Assembly: GCA_002401955.1 (NCBI GenBank)
Contig: NVUQ01000001.1
Coordinates: forward strand, 62,001-126,000
Source: Flavobacteriales bacterium
GTDB taxonomy: Bacteria > Bacteroidota > Bacteroidia > Flavobacteriales_E > Vicingaceae
Length of the DNA stretch: 64,000 nt
Reading direction: 5' to 3'
Positions 44,769 to 53,564 of the stretch are shown one piece after another. The position numbers and the translations under genes were made by a program. How positions within the stretch are numbered: the first letter of the stretch is position 1; every line of letters begins with the position of its first letter. The notes below the pieces were generated by a model. The model worked only from the letters and a program-made list of their open reading frames with translations, was not told where the DNA came from and did no database searches.

Positions 44769-44879
44769 AAATCATTGTCAGTTCGAGTGGTTTTTTGATT
44801 TTTGTTCACGATAAGTTTCTGCTTTTCCAGAAACGTTTCAACTGACAAAATCAAAAAGTGAATCGAGAACCAATGATTT
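44769..44879. repeat. 111-bp palindromic element (MITE/structured leader candidate)
   Basis: Perfect 9-bp terminal inverted repeats AAATCATTG (44769-44777) and CAATGATTT (44871-44879) enclose nested repeats: TGTCAGTT (44776-44783)/AACTGACA (44840-44847) and a central hairpin GTTTCTG...CAGAAAC (around 44815-44834). No coding capacity. It lies between msrB and pheT, in the likely transcribed leader of pheT. Confidence 0.75.
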
Positions 44880-44924
44880 TTAAACACAATTTTATGTCAA
44901 ACTTAGATTAACACAATAAGACAC

Positions 44925-47342
44925 ATGAAAATTTCTTATAACTGGCTTAAAAACTATATAAATGTAGAGGTTAACCCTGAAAGTATTTCTGATATTTTAA
45001 CCGATAGTGGTCTAGAAATAGACGGGATGCAGAAAATTCAAACTATTAAAGGAGGATTAGAAGGGTTAGTTGTTGGAGAGGTGTTAACAAAAGAAAAACA
45101 TCCTGATGCAGATAAATTGAATTGTACCACTATTAATGTTGGTAATGGAGCTGCGTTAAACATTGTTTGTGGAGCACCTAATGTTGATATAGGTCAAAAA
45201 GTGGTTGTAGCAACTATTGGAACTACACTATATTCAGGAGATGATAGTTTTAAGATTAAAAAATCAAAAATAAGAGGACAATTATCTGAAGGGATGATTT
45301 GTGCCGAAGATGAAATAGGATTAGGGAAAGGACATGATGGAATAATGGTTCTTGAAAATTCTGTTGAGGTTGGTACTTTAGCTAAAGATCATTTTAATAT
45401 TGAAGATGATTATGAATTAGAAATTGGATTAACTCCAAATAGAGCAGATGCGACTGGTCACATAGGTGTTGCTAGAGATTTGGTTGCTGTATTAGGACAA
45501 ACACAAGAAATTAAATTAGTAAAACCAACTGTAGCTGATTTTAAAGTTGACAATACCGATTTAAATATTGCTGTTGAGGTTGAAGATGCTGAATTATGTC
45601 CGCGTTATTCAGGAGTAACAATTAGTGGTATAGAGGTAAAAGAATCGCCAGATTGGTTAAAGAATAGATTGTTGAGTATTGGATTAACTCCAATAAATAA
45701 TGTGGTTGATGTAACCAATTTTGTGTTACATGAAACAGGTCAGCCATTACATGCATTTGATGCTGCTAAAATAGTTGGCAATAAAGTAATTGTTAAAACG
45801 GTTAAAGATAAAACCAAGTTTACCTCTCTTGATGAGGTAGAAAGAGAATTATCGGAAAATGATTTGATGATTTGTAATGCAGAAAACGAAATGTGTATAG
45901 CAGGAGTTTTTGGAGGAATTGATTCTGGAGTTTCTGATAATACGACAAGCATCTTTTTAGAAAGTGCTTATTTTAATGCTGTTTCAGTACGTAAATCGGC
46001 AAAAAGACACGGCTTAAATACCGATGCTTCTTTCAGGTTTGAAAGAGGAGCAGATCCAAGAATTACAATTTATGCATTAAAAAGAGCAGCTAACCTAATT
46101 AAAGAAGTTGCTGGAGGATCAATTTCTTCTGAAATAGTAGATATCTACCCAACTGCTATAGAAAATTTTGAAGTTGATTTTTCTTATGAAAACTGTGACC
46201 GTTTAATTGGTCAAGCTATTGATAGAGATGTAATTAAAAAAATATTAACGGATTTAGAAATAGAGATTGTATCAGAAAACGGAGATGAATTAAAATTGTC
46301 TGTACCACCTTTTAAAGTGGATGTACAAAGAGAGGTTGATGTAATAGAGGAAGTGTTAAGAATTTACGGTTACAACAATATTGTTTTACCAAATGTTTTA
46401 AAATCTTCATTATCATACAGAACAAAACCCGAAAAAGAAAAGGTAACCAACCTTATTTCTGATTTGTTGGTATCTAATGGATTTAATGAAATTTTGAATA
46501 ATTCATTAACCAAATCAGATTACTACGCAGCCACTGCAGATTCATTAGTGAGAATGAAAAATCCTTTGAGTAAGGATTTAGATGTGTTACGACAATCTAT
46601 GGTTTATGATGGTTTAGAAACTATTGTTTATAACCAAAATAGAAAAACAAGTGATGTAAAACTGTTTGAATGGGGGAAAACTTACTTTAAAACAGAAACA
46701 AAATTTAAAGAGCACAGCCATTTAAGTTTGTTTATTTCTGGAGCATCAGTTAATGAAAACTGGGATACGGCAAATGCAGGTGATGTAAACTTTTACCAAA
46801 TCAAAGGTGTGGTAAACACCATTATGGAAAAGTTTGGGATGAACAAGTTTAATGTTAGAACAGAAGAATCTGAATTGGCTTGTTTAGACTATGGTTTAAA
46901 ATATAAAGTCAACAACATCGATTTAGTTGAGTTTGGTAAAATTGATGCCGCTACTCAAAAGCAATTTGATATTAATAACGAAGTATTTTATGTCATTTTT
47001 AACTATGATAACTTCTTGAAGTTAGTAGCAATGAATAAAGTAGTGTACAAAGAAGTTTCTAAATTTCCTGCAGTACGAAGAGATTTAGCTTTATTAATTG
47101 ATAAAGCTGTTGCTTATAGTTCAATTAAAGAAATAGCTTCTAAACAAGATAGAAAACTCTTAAAAGGAATTAATTTGTTTGATGTTTACGAGGGCAAGAA
47201 CTTACCAGAAGGTAAGAAGTCTTATGCTGTAAGTTTCCAGTTTCAAGATGAAACCAAAACCTTAGTTGATAAGCAGATTGATAAAGTAATGAGTAAAATT
47301 ATTAACTCTTTAGAAAAAGAGTTGGGTGCTCAGTTAAGGTAG
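44925..47342 (+). CDS. pheT: Phenylalanine--tRNA ligase beta subunit
   Basis: The 805-residue protein has the bacterial PheT domain order: N-terminal core, EMAP/tRNA-binding OB domain (about 40-150), B3/B4 editing domain (about 210-395), B5 domain (about 405-475), core beta-catalytic-like domain and C-terminal FDX-ACB (about 712-805, FPAVRRDLALLIDK). It pairs with PheS (not in the window) to charge tRNA-Phe. Long leader with a palindromic element upstream. Confidence 0.97.
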   Translation: MKISYNWLKNYINVEVNPESISDILTDSGLEIDGMQKIQTIKGGLEGLVVGEVLTKEKHPDADKLNCTTINVGNGAALNIVCGAPNVDIGQKVVVATIGTTLYSGDDSFKIKKSKIRGQLSEGMICAEDEIGLGKGHDGIMVLENSVEVGTLAKDHFNIEDDYELEIGLTPNRADATGHIGVARDLVAVLGQTQEIKLVKPTVADFKVDNTDLNIAVEVEDAELCPRYSGVTISGIEVKESPDWLKNRLLSIGLTPINNVVDVTNFVLHETGQPLHAFDAAKIVGNKVIVKTVKDKTKFTSLDEVERELSENDLMICNAENEMCIAGVFGGIDSGVSDNTTSIFLESAYFNAVSVRKSAKRHGLNTDASFRFERGADPRITIYALKRAANLIKEVAGGSISSEIVDIYPTAIENFEVDFSYENCDRLIGQAIDRDVIKKILTDLEIEIVSENGDELKLSVPPFKVDVQREVDVIEEVLRIYGYNNIVLPNVLKSSLSYRTKPEKEKVTNLISDLLVSNGFNEILNNSLTKSDYYAATADSLVRMKNPLSKDLDVLRQSMVYDGLETIVYNQNRKTSDVKLFEWGKTYFKTETKFKEHSHLSLFISGASVNENWDTANAGDVNFYQIKGVVNTIMEKFGMNKFNVRTEESELACLDYGLKYKVNNIDLVEFGKIDAATQKQFDINNEVFYVIFNYDNFLKLVAMNKVVYKEVSKFPAVRRDLALLIDKAVAYSSIKEIASKQDRKLLKGINLFDVYEGKNLPEGKKSYAVSFQFQDETKTLVDKQIDKVMSKIINSLEKELGAQLR

Positions 47343-47367
47343 GTATTTTAAATCTTTGATAAATAAG

Positions 47368-47399
47368 AAAAACGCAAAATGTAGGTTTTGCGTTTTTTT
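47368..47399 (+). terminator. Terminator after pheT
   Basis: A hairpin with arms AAAAACGCAAAA and TTTTGCGTTTTT (6-base loop TGTAGG) is followed by a T-run 26 bp after the pheT stop. Confidence 0.85.
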
Positions 47400-47409
47400 A
47401 TGACCAATA

Positions 47410-47524
47410 ATACCAATTTAATTTCAAAATATCCAACAATGGTTTTTGTATAATGCCGATAGATAATCAAAGCCAGAGAATGAGAGTAATGAAATTATCG
47501 GGCATTTTGATTACAAATCGGTAT
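47410..47524. repeat. 115-bp inverted-repeat element
   Basis: Ends ATACCAATTT (47410-47419) and AAATCGGTAT (47515-47524) are inverted with one mismatch. Inner arms AATGCCGATA (47452-47461) and TATCGGGCATT (47496-47506) pair with one bulge. Non-coding; looks like a miniature element. Confidence 0.65.
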
Positions 47525-47600
47525 AACTGCGCAAAATTGGTAGAAAAGTGACCGTTGAATAGGGAAATGAGCAGTAGTTGATTAAAATTCTCAAGAAACT

Positions 47601-47664
47601 ACGTCATTGCGAGGAACGAAGCAATCTCATTAATAAAAGATTGCTTCGTTCCTCGCAATGACGT
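47601..47664. repeat. Perfect 27-bp inverted repeat (long copy of REP-like family)
   Basis: Left arm 47601-47627 and right arm 47638-47664 are perfect reverse complements around a 10-base A+T-rich loop. The arms begin ACGTCATTGC and end GCAATCT. The first 25 bases of the left arm recur in the shorter palindrome at 3893-3922, and a decayed copy lies at 63696-63743. Confidence 0.9.
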
Positions 47665-47815
47665 GCTGTTTAATGGCGGTTCAATTAAATTTTAATCTGT
47701 GGGTGTAACTTATAAAATTATTTGATTCTAGATATATTTTGATTTTGTCAATTATGTAAAGGTGCTTATGAAAATTCTTATATCGCACATAGGTTTTTTA
47801 TAAAAACATACAGCA

Positions 47816-47850
47816 ATAAAAAACCCGCCTTTCATTTGAAAGACGGGTTT
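47816..47850 (-). terminator. Terminator of the T9SS-cargo gene
   Basis: On the minus strand AAACCCGTCTTTC pairs with GAAAGGCGGGTTT (one G-T pair, 4-base loop) followed by a T-run. It begins 24 bp after the stop of the minus-strand gene that ends at 47874. Confidence 0.88.
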
Positions 47851-47873
47851 GTATATTGAAATGAATACTTCTT

Positions 47874-49838
47874 TTATTTACTAAGTATTACTTTTTGTGT
47901 AGTAGAACCTTTTTCAGTGTTAATAGTTACAAAATAAACACCTTTAGAGTTATTTGATAGATCAACTGTAGTATTAAACCCGTTAACATTACTTTGAGCA
48001 ACAACATCACCTACAACATTAATAACAGTATAGTTAAAGTTGTTAGAGTAAGTTACAATTTCAATAACTCCATTTGATGGGTTAGGATAGATAGAAATCG
48101 TGTTGTTTTCTAATTCTTCTTCAAAAGTACTAGTTAAACATGCAGTTGGTGTAGGAACAGAGTTGTTAGTAAAATCACCATTATCAAAACCAACTTCACT
48201 TATATAGTTCCATTGTGGAGCAGTTAGACCATTAGCTAAAGGAGCTCCACCAGGAGCACATCCGTAAACAATTGCTATTTCGTAATCTTTAACATTATTT
48301 TCAATCGTTTCAACAGCTACTGTTTGGTATGCTGAAATATAATCAGCAGCAGTATTTGCACTTAAGTTTTCAGTAGTTGTCCAAAGACCTGTAGCAACAT
48401 CACGTCCTATTGCTGCAACATGAGGAAATTCTCTAGATGGACTTAACGTTACATCAGAAGCAGTCCATGAGTAAAATACTTTAGTTCCATCTTGACTTCT
48501 AGAAGCTTGTGGTCTTACAAAGTGGCTTAGTCCATTTGTAGCATCCCACTCATAATCATCAACATAAACAGAATCAATAAAAGTAACATCCCATCCACTT
48601 CCATCTGTAGCAAGTGGATTTGTAGCAACTTCAAATAAGAAACCAGATTGTCTTGCACTGTATGAATAGAATAAAGAATCTGAATCAGCATTAGATCCAG
48701 AAGTAATTTCTGCAAAAATTCTTAATTCACCATTGTTATCTACTACCATATCGTAAGAGCTAAAGAAAGGTCTTATCTCTGTACCTGGAGTAACAAGATC
48801 TGTTGGCCAAATATAGCATTTTAATACAGCATTTTGAGAGAAATCATTATCCAGTACATTAGCCCAATTCGCACCACCATCAGTACTTTTCATTACGTAA
48901 GGTCTAAGCATTGTATTCATGCTCGCGTTAGAATCTGCACCCATTACTACCATGTATCCAGTCATTCCATCAGGAGACCAAGCCATGTTAGGCATTCCAG
49001 CAACATTTGTTAACATTCCAGCAGTAAAATTCATAGTAGAATGCCATCCTGGAGTAATCGTGTCAGCAGTCCAATCAAAATCATTGTTACCTGCATTAAA
49101 AGTTCCTTTATTAATATAATAGTTAGAATAATTATCAGCAATTAAAGTAGCACTGTTGTTATCAATATTTGTAGTTGCATCAATAACAAGACCGTTAGCA
49201 GCTGTAAATAAACCAGCAGTACCCCATTCGTTAGCATCACCATTGGTTGCCTGACTCAAAATGTTGTATTTTTCGCTAGCATTTGACCCATCTAATTTTG
49301 CAGAAGCTCTAAACATGCCACCCCATCCATTAGCACCACTAGCAGTACCAGTAAGTAATTGAGGTCCTGTTACAACAACGTAAGCGTTAGTAGGATCTGT
49401 GTTAGCAGCTGGATTGTACATTGTAATGTTTGGGTACCTGTTTCCGTTACCACCACCTAATGTTGGTGTTAATGCAAATGGGTTAACAGTCCAAGTTGCA
49501 CCACCATCAGTTGAATAATCAAATGAGATAATACCAGAACTAGTTCCAACACCATCATTTTGTCTGTGTACAAAGCCTACAGTATTAATGTCTTTGTTGT
49601 AAACTACTTGATTTTGTCTATCACCTAATATCGTAAATACATTCCAAGAAGTTCCAATAGGATCTGCACTAGCAGCTTTTTCATTTGGTGCTGTAGTTGG
49701 TTTAATTAAAACTGTACTCGTTTCGTTATCAATTTTCGCTTGAGAAGACCCATCACGGTATACTACTGCACTCTTATCTTGAGCATTTGCAGCAACCATA
49801 AACACAGCCGTAGAAGCTAATAGTAAATACTTTTTCAT
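47874..49838 (-). CDS. Secreted T9SS cargo protein with Asp-box (BNR-like) repeats
   Basis: The 654-residue protein has a signal peptide (about 1-19, ending ANA/Q), a region with Asp-box motifs (STDGGATW near 110 and STDGGANW further on) typical of sialidase-like beta-propellers, and a C-terminal type A sorting domain (about 580-654; ISIYPNPSNG, then GVYFVTINTEKGSTTQKVILSK). It is expected to cross the outer membrane through the T9SS and be attached or released. Catalytic residues of a true sialidase were not recognised. Single gene with its own promoter and terminator. Confidence 0.9.
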   Translation of the reverse strand: MKKYLLLASTAVFMVAANAQDKSAVVYRDGSSQAKIDNETSTVLIKPTTAPNEKAASADPIGTSWNVFTILGDRQNQVVYNKDINTVGFVHRQNDGVGTSSGIISFDYSTDGGATWTVNPFALTPTLGGGNGNRYPNITMYNPAANTDPTNAYVVVTGPQLLTGTASGANGWGGMFRASAKLDGSNASEKYNILSQATNGDANEWGTAGLFTAANGLVIDATTNIDNNSATLIADNYSNYYINKGTFNAGNNDFDWTADTITPGWHSTMNFTAGMLTNVAGMPNMAWSPDGMTGYMVVMGADSNASMNTMLRPYVMKSTDGGANWANVLDNDFSQNAVLKCYIWPTDLVTPGTEIRPFFSSYDMVVDNNGELRIFAEITSGSNADSDSLFYSYSARQSGFLFEVATNPLATDGSGWDVTFIDSVYVDDYEWDATNGLSHFVRPQASRSQDGTKVFYSWTASDVTLSPSREFPHVAAIGRDVATGLWTTTENLSANTAADYISAYQTVAVETIENNVKDYEIAIVYGCAPGGAPLANGLTAPQWNYISEVGFDNGDFTNNSVPTPTACLTSTFEEELENNTISIYPNPSNGVIEIVTYSNNFNYTVINVVGDVVAQSNVNGFNTTVDLSNNSKGVYFVTINTEKGSTTQKVILSK

Positions 49839-49881
49839 AAATTTATTTTTTAGTTAGTAAAATGTTTTTTTAGTTAAAAGG

Positions 49882-49915
49882 CAAATATAATGAATAAATC
49901 AAATCATTCGACCAA
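49882..49915 (-). promoter_or_regulatory. Promoter of the T9SS-cargo gene
   Basis: On the minus strand TTG (49915-49913) and TATATTTG (49889-49882) are separated by 23 bp, a full Bacteroidota-type promoter, giving a leader of about 40 bases before the start at 49838. Confidence 0.6.
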
Positions 49916-49987
49916 CCATTTCATAAAAGGTATAATTATAAAGAAAAAAGGGTTGAATGTTAAATTATGATAAAATTTAGATAGTGG

Positions 49988-51970
49988 TTAAAGTAAATCT
50001 TCATCAACGATATTAGGCAGGGTAACCTTTAAATCGGGGTTTCTTGCCATTTCACGTTTAATGGCAAAAATAGCTTCATCATTTCTTGCCCAACTTCTAC
50101 GAGCAATACCATTATTTACATCCCAAAAAAGCATAGATTTTAATCTTCGGTCAGCTTCTTTTGTTCCGTCTAACAACATTCCAAAGCCACCGTTAATAAC
50201 TTCTCCCCAGCCTACACCTCCACCATTATGAATAGACACCCATGTAGCACCTCTAAAACTATCGCCAATTACATTTTGGATAGCCATATCTGCAGTAAAC
50301 TGCGATCCATCATATATATTAGAAGTTTCTCGGTAAGGTGAATCTGTTCCTGAAACATCATGATGATCTCGTCCTAAAACAACTGGTCCGATTTCTCCAT
50401 TGGCAATCGCATTGTTAAAAGCTTCAGCAATTTTCATTCGTCCTTCGGCATCAGCATATAAAATTCGAGCCTGAGAACCAACTACTAATTTATTTTCTTG
50501 AGCTCCTTTAATCCAAGTAATATTATCTTGCATTTGTTGCTTAATTTCCTTTGGAGAGCTTTTCATCAATTCTTCTAAAACAGTACAAGCAATGTTATCT
50601 GTAGTTTGTAAATCTTCTGGTTTGCCAGAAGCACAAACCCATCTAAACGGTCCGAAACCAAAATCAAAACACATCGGCCCCATAATATCTTGTACATAAG
50701 AATTGTATTTAAAATCAATACCATTATCAGCCATTATATCAGCTCCAGCTCTACTTGCTTCTAATAAGAAGGCATTTCCATAATCAAAGAAATACGTTCC
50801 TTTTGCTGTGTGTTTGTTTACTGCATCAGCATGTCTTCTTAACGTTTCTTGAACCTTTTCTTTAAACAACTCAGGGTTGTTTGCCATCAATTCATTACTC
50901 TCTTCAAAAGAAATTCCAGCAGGGTAATATCCTCCCGCCCAAGGATTGTGTAAGGATGTTTGGTCAGAACCCAAATCAATGTAAATGTTTTCTTCATCAA
51001 ACTTTTCCCAAACGTCAACGATGTTTCCATTATAAGCAATAGAAACAACTTCTTTATCCATCTTAGCTTTAGTAACTCTTACACAAAGTTCATCTAAATC
51101 AGCAATTACTTCATCAACCCAACCTTGCTCATGTCTTTTGTAGGTCGCATCAGAATTAACTTCTGCAGTTACTGAAACTACACCTGCAATGTTTCCTGCT
51201 TTCGGTTGAGCACCACTCATTCCTCCCAATCCTGAAGTTACAAAAAGTTTTCCTGCTGTACCGTTAGAATCTATCTTACGACAGCCGTTTAAAACAGTAA
51301 TTGTTGTTCCGTGTACAATTCCTTGTGGACCAATATACATGTATGAACCAGCAGTCATTTGTCCGTATTGAGTAACGCCTAAAGCATTAAATTTTTCCCA
51401 ATCATCTGGTTTAGAATAGTTAGGAATCATCATTCCATTAGTAACCACAACTCTTGGAGCTTCTTTGTGTGAAGGGAATAAGCCCATCGGATGACCAGAA
51501 TACATTGCCAATGTTTGTTCATCTGTCATTTCAGATAAATATTGCATGCATAATAAGTATTGTGCCCAGTTAGAGAAAACTCCCCCGTTACCTCCATAAG
51601 TAATTAACTCATGTGGGTGTTGAGCAATAGCATAATCCAAATTGTTTTGAATCATTAACATAATAGCCTTTGCTTGCTCACATTTTCCCGGATATTCTTT
51701 TATATCTCTAGCGTATATTTTGTAATTAGGGCGAAAACGGTACATATAAATACGACCGTAAGCGTCTAATTCTTCTTTAAATTCTTTAATTAAAACAGGA
51801 TGATTCTTTGTATCAAAATATCGTAATGCATTTTTTAGAGCCAGTTTTTTTTCTTCTGCAGATAAAATTTCTTTTCTTTTTGGTGCATGACTAACAGTAG
51901 TATCTAATGCTTTAAATGCAGGTAACTCACTTGGAATGCCTTGTTGTATTTGTTCTTTAAAATTTAACAT
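49988..51970 (-). CDS. hutU: Urocanate hydratase
   Basis: The 660-residue enzyme converts urocanate to imidazolone propionate in histidine degradation, with tightly bound NAD+. Motifs: YGGNGGVFSNWAQYLL, MYSGHPMGLFPS, GTTITVLNG (NAD region), SGLGGMSGAQPKA, CFDFGFGPFRWVCASG and HNGGGVGWGEVINGG. Length exceeds the roughly 560 residues of the common type, with an N-terminal extension seen in some Bacteroidota. It is a lone gene; hutH, hutI and hutG are not in the window. Confidence 0.96.
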   Translation of the reverse strand: MLNFKEQIQQGIPSELPAFKALDTTVSHAPKRKEILSAEEKKLALKNALRYFDTKNHPVLIKEFKEELDAYGRIYMYRFRPNYKIYARDIKEYPGKCEQAKAIMLMIQNNLDYAIAQHPHELITYGGNGGVFSNWAQYLLCMQYLSEMTDEQTLAMYSGHPMGLFPSHKEAPRVVVTNGMMIPNYSKPDDWEKFNALGVTQYGQMTAGSYMYIGPQGIVHGTTITVLNGCRKIDSNGTAGKLFVTSGLGGMSGAQPKAGNIAGVVSVTAEVNSDATYKRHEQGWVDEVIADLDELCVRVTKAKMDKEVVSIAYNGNIVDVWEKFDEENIYIDLGSDQTSLHNPWAGGYYPAGISFEESNELMANNPELFKEKVQETLRRHADAVNKHTAKGTYFFDYGNAFLLEASRAGADIMADNGIDFKYNSYVQDIMGPMCFDFGFGPFRWVCASGKPEDLQTTDNIACTVLEELMKSSPKEIKQQMQDNITWIKGAQENKLVVGSQARILYADAEGRMKIAEAFNNAIANGEIGPVVLGRDHHDVSGTDSPYRETSNIYDGSQFTADMAIQNVIGDSFRGATWVSIHNGGGVGWGEVINGGFGMLLDGTKEADRRLKSMLFWDVNNGIARRSWARNDEAIFAIKREMARNPDLKVTLPNIVDEDLL

Positions 51971-52126
51971 GAAATGGATTTGTTTTTTGTGAATAAATTA
52001 GTTTTTAGGAAATTATCTAAAAACTATGGGTAACGGGAATTACACCTAAATTCTATTTTGCTAATAGCAATTTGGTATGTTAAATTATTAGAGTTCATTT
52101 TTTATAGTCTTTTCTCTTTTTTCTAT

Positions 52127-52300
52127 TTAGTTTTTCACCCTTCTTCCTTTCGATTTATCAAAACCATAAGGACAATGCTTGCAACCATTTTCACAGCAAT
52201 ATCCCCTTTTTAATAGATATTTCTCAGTAAATACTCGATAACCATCTTCATTAATGTAGTAATCATCCTCTTTAAGCTCATTATTTGAAAAATCATCCAT
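52127..52300 (-). CDS. Small DUF5522 family protein
   Basis: The 57-residue protein carries the DUF5522 Cys motif (C-C-x3-C-x2-C in RGYCCENGCKHCPYGF) and a basic C-terminus. I choose the ATG at 52300 over the in-frame GTG at 52312 because a -7 promoter box occupies 52312-52319. The Cys cluster could bind metal; function unknown. Confidence 0.8.
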   Translation of the reverse strand: MDDFSNNELKEDDYYINEDGYRVFTEKYLLKRGYCCENGCKHCPYGFDKSKGRRVKN

Positions 52301-52311
52301 AAAAGTGGACA

Positions 52312-52319
52312 CAAAAATA
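52312..52319 (-). promoter_or_regulatory. Candidate -7 promoter box that decides the DUF5522 start
   Basis: The minus-strand sequence TATTTTTG matches TAnnTTTG and lies 11 bases before the ATG at 52300. A start at 52312 would sit inside it. Confidence 0.5.
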
Positions 52320-52387
52320 CTAAGATTGAGAATATTTTTCGTTATAGTCTTCTTTTTACTTTAAGTAGTTTTTATTCATTTAAATTT

Positions 52388-52395
52388 TACTTTTG
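52388..52395 (+). promoter_or_regulatory. Candidate -7 promoter box for the PLP enzyme gene
   Basis: TACTTTTG matches TAnnTTTG and lies 8 bases before the first ATG (52404), so the transcript would be nearly leaderless; a start at 52407 is an alternative. Confidence 0.45.
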
Positions 52396-52403
52396 ATTCT
52401 GTT

Positions 52404-53285
52404 ATGATGAGTGATTCTTTAAATATTCCTTTGCAACAGGTTCAAGAAAACCTTTTTGAAGAGAAGAATATCCAGCTTTTTATATTACGAGAAGATTTAA
52501 TTCACCCTCAAATTTCTGGTAATAAATGGAGAAAACTCAAATACAATATTCAGGAAGCAAAAGAAAAAGGTTTTGATACGATTTTAACTTTTGGTGGAGC
52601 TTTTTCTAATCATATTGCAGCAACTGCTACTGCAGGAAAAGAATTTGGGTTTAAAACGATTGGAATAATTAGGGGGAATGAAGTTAATAATTCAACATTA
52701 GATTTAGCAACAGAGAATGGAATGCAATTAAAGTTTGTGTCAAGAGAAGACTACAAAAGAAAAGATGCAAGTCAATACTCTGAATGTTATGTAATTCCAG
52801 AAGGAGGTTCAAATGCGTTAGCAGTTAAAGGCTGTTCAGAAATTGTTGCTAACATTGATATCGATTACGATATTATTTGCTGTGCTGTTGGCACTGGAGG
52901 AACAATTTCGGGGATTATTAGCTCTACCGATAAACAAGTGTTAGGATTTCCAGCTTTAAAAGGAGGTGAGTTCTTAAAAGAAGATATTCAACAATTATTA
53001 TCGAAATATAATTCTAAAAAAAGAGTTAGTAATTGGCATTTAATTACTGATTATCATTTTGGAGGGTATGCTAAAATTAAACCCGAACTAGTTGAGTTTA
53101 TTAGAAGCTTTAAAAAGAATCATAATATTCTGTTGGATTTTGTTTATACAGGTAAAATGCTTTTCGGCTTGTACGATATGATTAAAAACACGAATCAATT
53201 TGATAATAAAAAAATAGTGGTTGTACATACAGGTGGAATTCAAGGGAATAAAGGTTTTGAAGAGCGTTTTGGAATTGTTGTATAG
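52404..53285 (+). CDS. PLP-dependent enzyme, ACC deaminase/D-cysteine desulfhydrase family
   Basis: The 293-residue fold-type II PLP enzyme has the Schiff-base lysine K41 in SGNKWRKLKYN, the substrate-binding GGAFSNH near 69-75, and CAVGTGGTISGI as phosphate-cofactor loop. Members act on D-cysteine or 1-aminocyclopropane-1-carboxylate; which one applies cannot be decided here. It is about 30 residues shorter than many relatives. Followed by repeat DNA. Confidence 0.9.
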   Translation: MMSDSLNIPLQQVQENLFEEKNIQLFILREDLIHPQISGNKWRKLKYNIQEAKEKGFDTILTFGGAFSNHIAATATAGKEFGFKTIGIIRGNEVNNSTLDLATENGMQLKFVSREDYKRKDASQYSECYVIPEGGSNALAVKGCSEIVANIDIDYDIICCAVGTGGTISGIISSTDKQVLGFPALKGGEFLKEDIQQLLSKYNSKKRVSNWHLITDYHFGGYAKIKPELVEFIRSFKKNHNILLDFVYTGKMLFGLYDMIKNTNQFDNKKIVVVHTGGIQGNKGFEERFGIVV

Positions 53286-53325
53286 AGTCGTTCCCCGAGA
53301 AATCGGGATCCAGTTATTGAGTTTT

Positions 53326-53460
53326 TTGTCATCCTGAACAATATTTTGTTTCAAAATTGTTTCGGAAGTCAAAATGCAGCGTGGAATCTTTTTATTCTTG
53401 CCTTAGAAGTAGATTCTTCACTTCGATTTGTAAAACCCATCGATAAACTCAGGGTGACAA
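53326..53460. repeat. Degenerate interspersed inverted repeat
   Basis: Ends TTGTCATCCTGA (53326-53337) and TCAGGGTGACAA (53449-53460) are inverted with one mismatch. A short hairpin CCCCGAGAAATCGGGA lies just upstream near 53293. The type is familiar from Bacteroidota intergenic DNA. No coding capacity seen. Confidence 0.6.
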
Positions 53461-53529
53461 ATCATGGTTAAGAATGACAGCTTTTTCTAATCAAAAACAA
53501 AATGTTGATATCTTACTAAGGCATACAAA

Positions 53530-53556
53530 TTGTTTGTTGTAAGAATCTTAACTTTG
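53530..53556 (+). promoter_or_regulatory. Candidate promoter for the LysM glucosaminidase gene
   Basis: TTG at 53530-53532, 16-bp spacer, TAACTTTG at 53549-53556; the -7 box ends 8 bases before the ATG. Confidence 0.5.
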
Positions 53557-53564
53557 TAACTCAT

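Larger units (their letters stand above)
47400..47873. other. 474-bp gene-free region between pheT and T9SS-cargo genes
   Basis: No coding sequence is seen. It contains two palindromic elements (47410-47524 and 47601-47664), then an A+T-rich stretch in which I see nothing, and the minus-strand terminator at 47816-47850. Confidence 0.7.
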
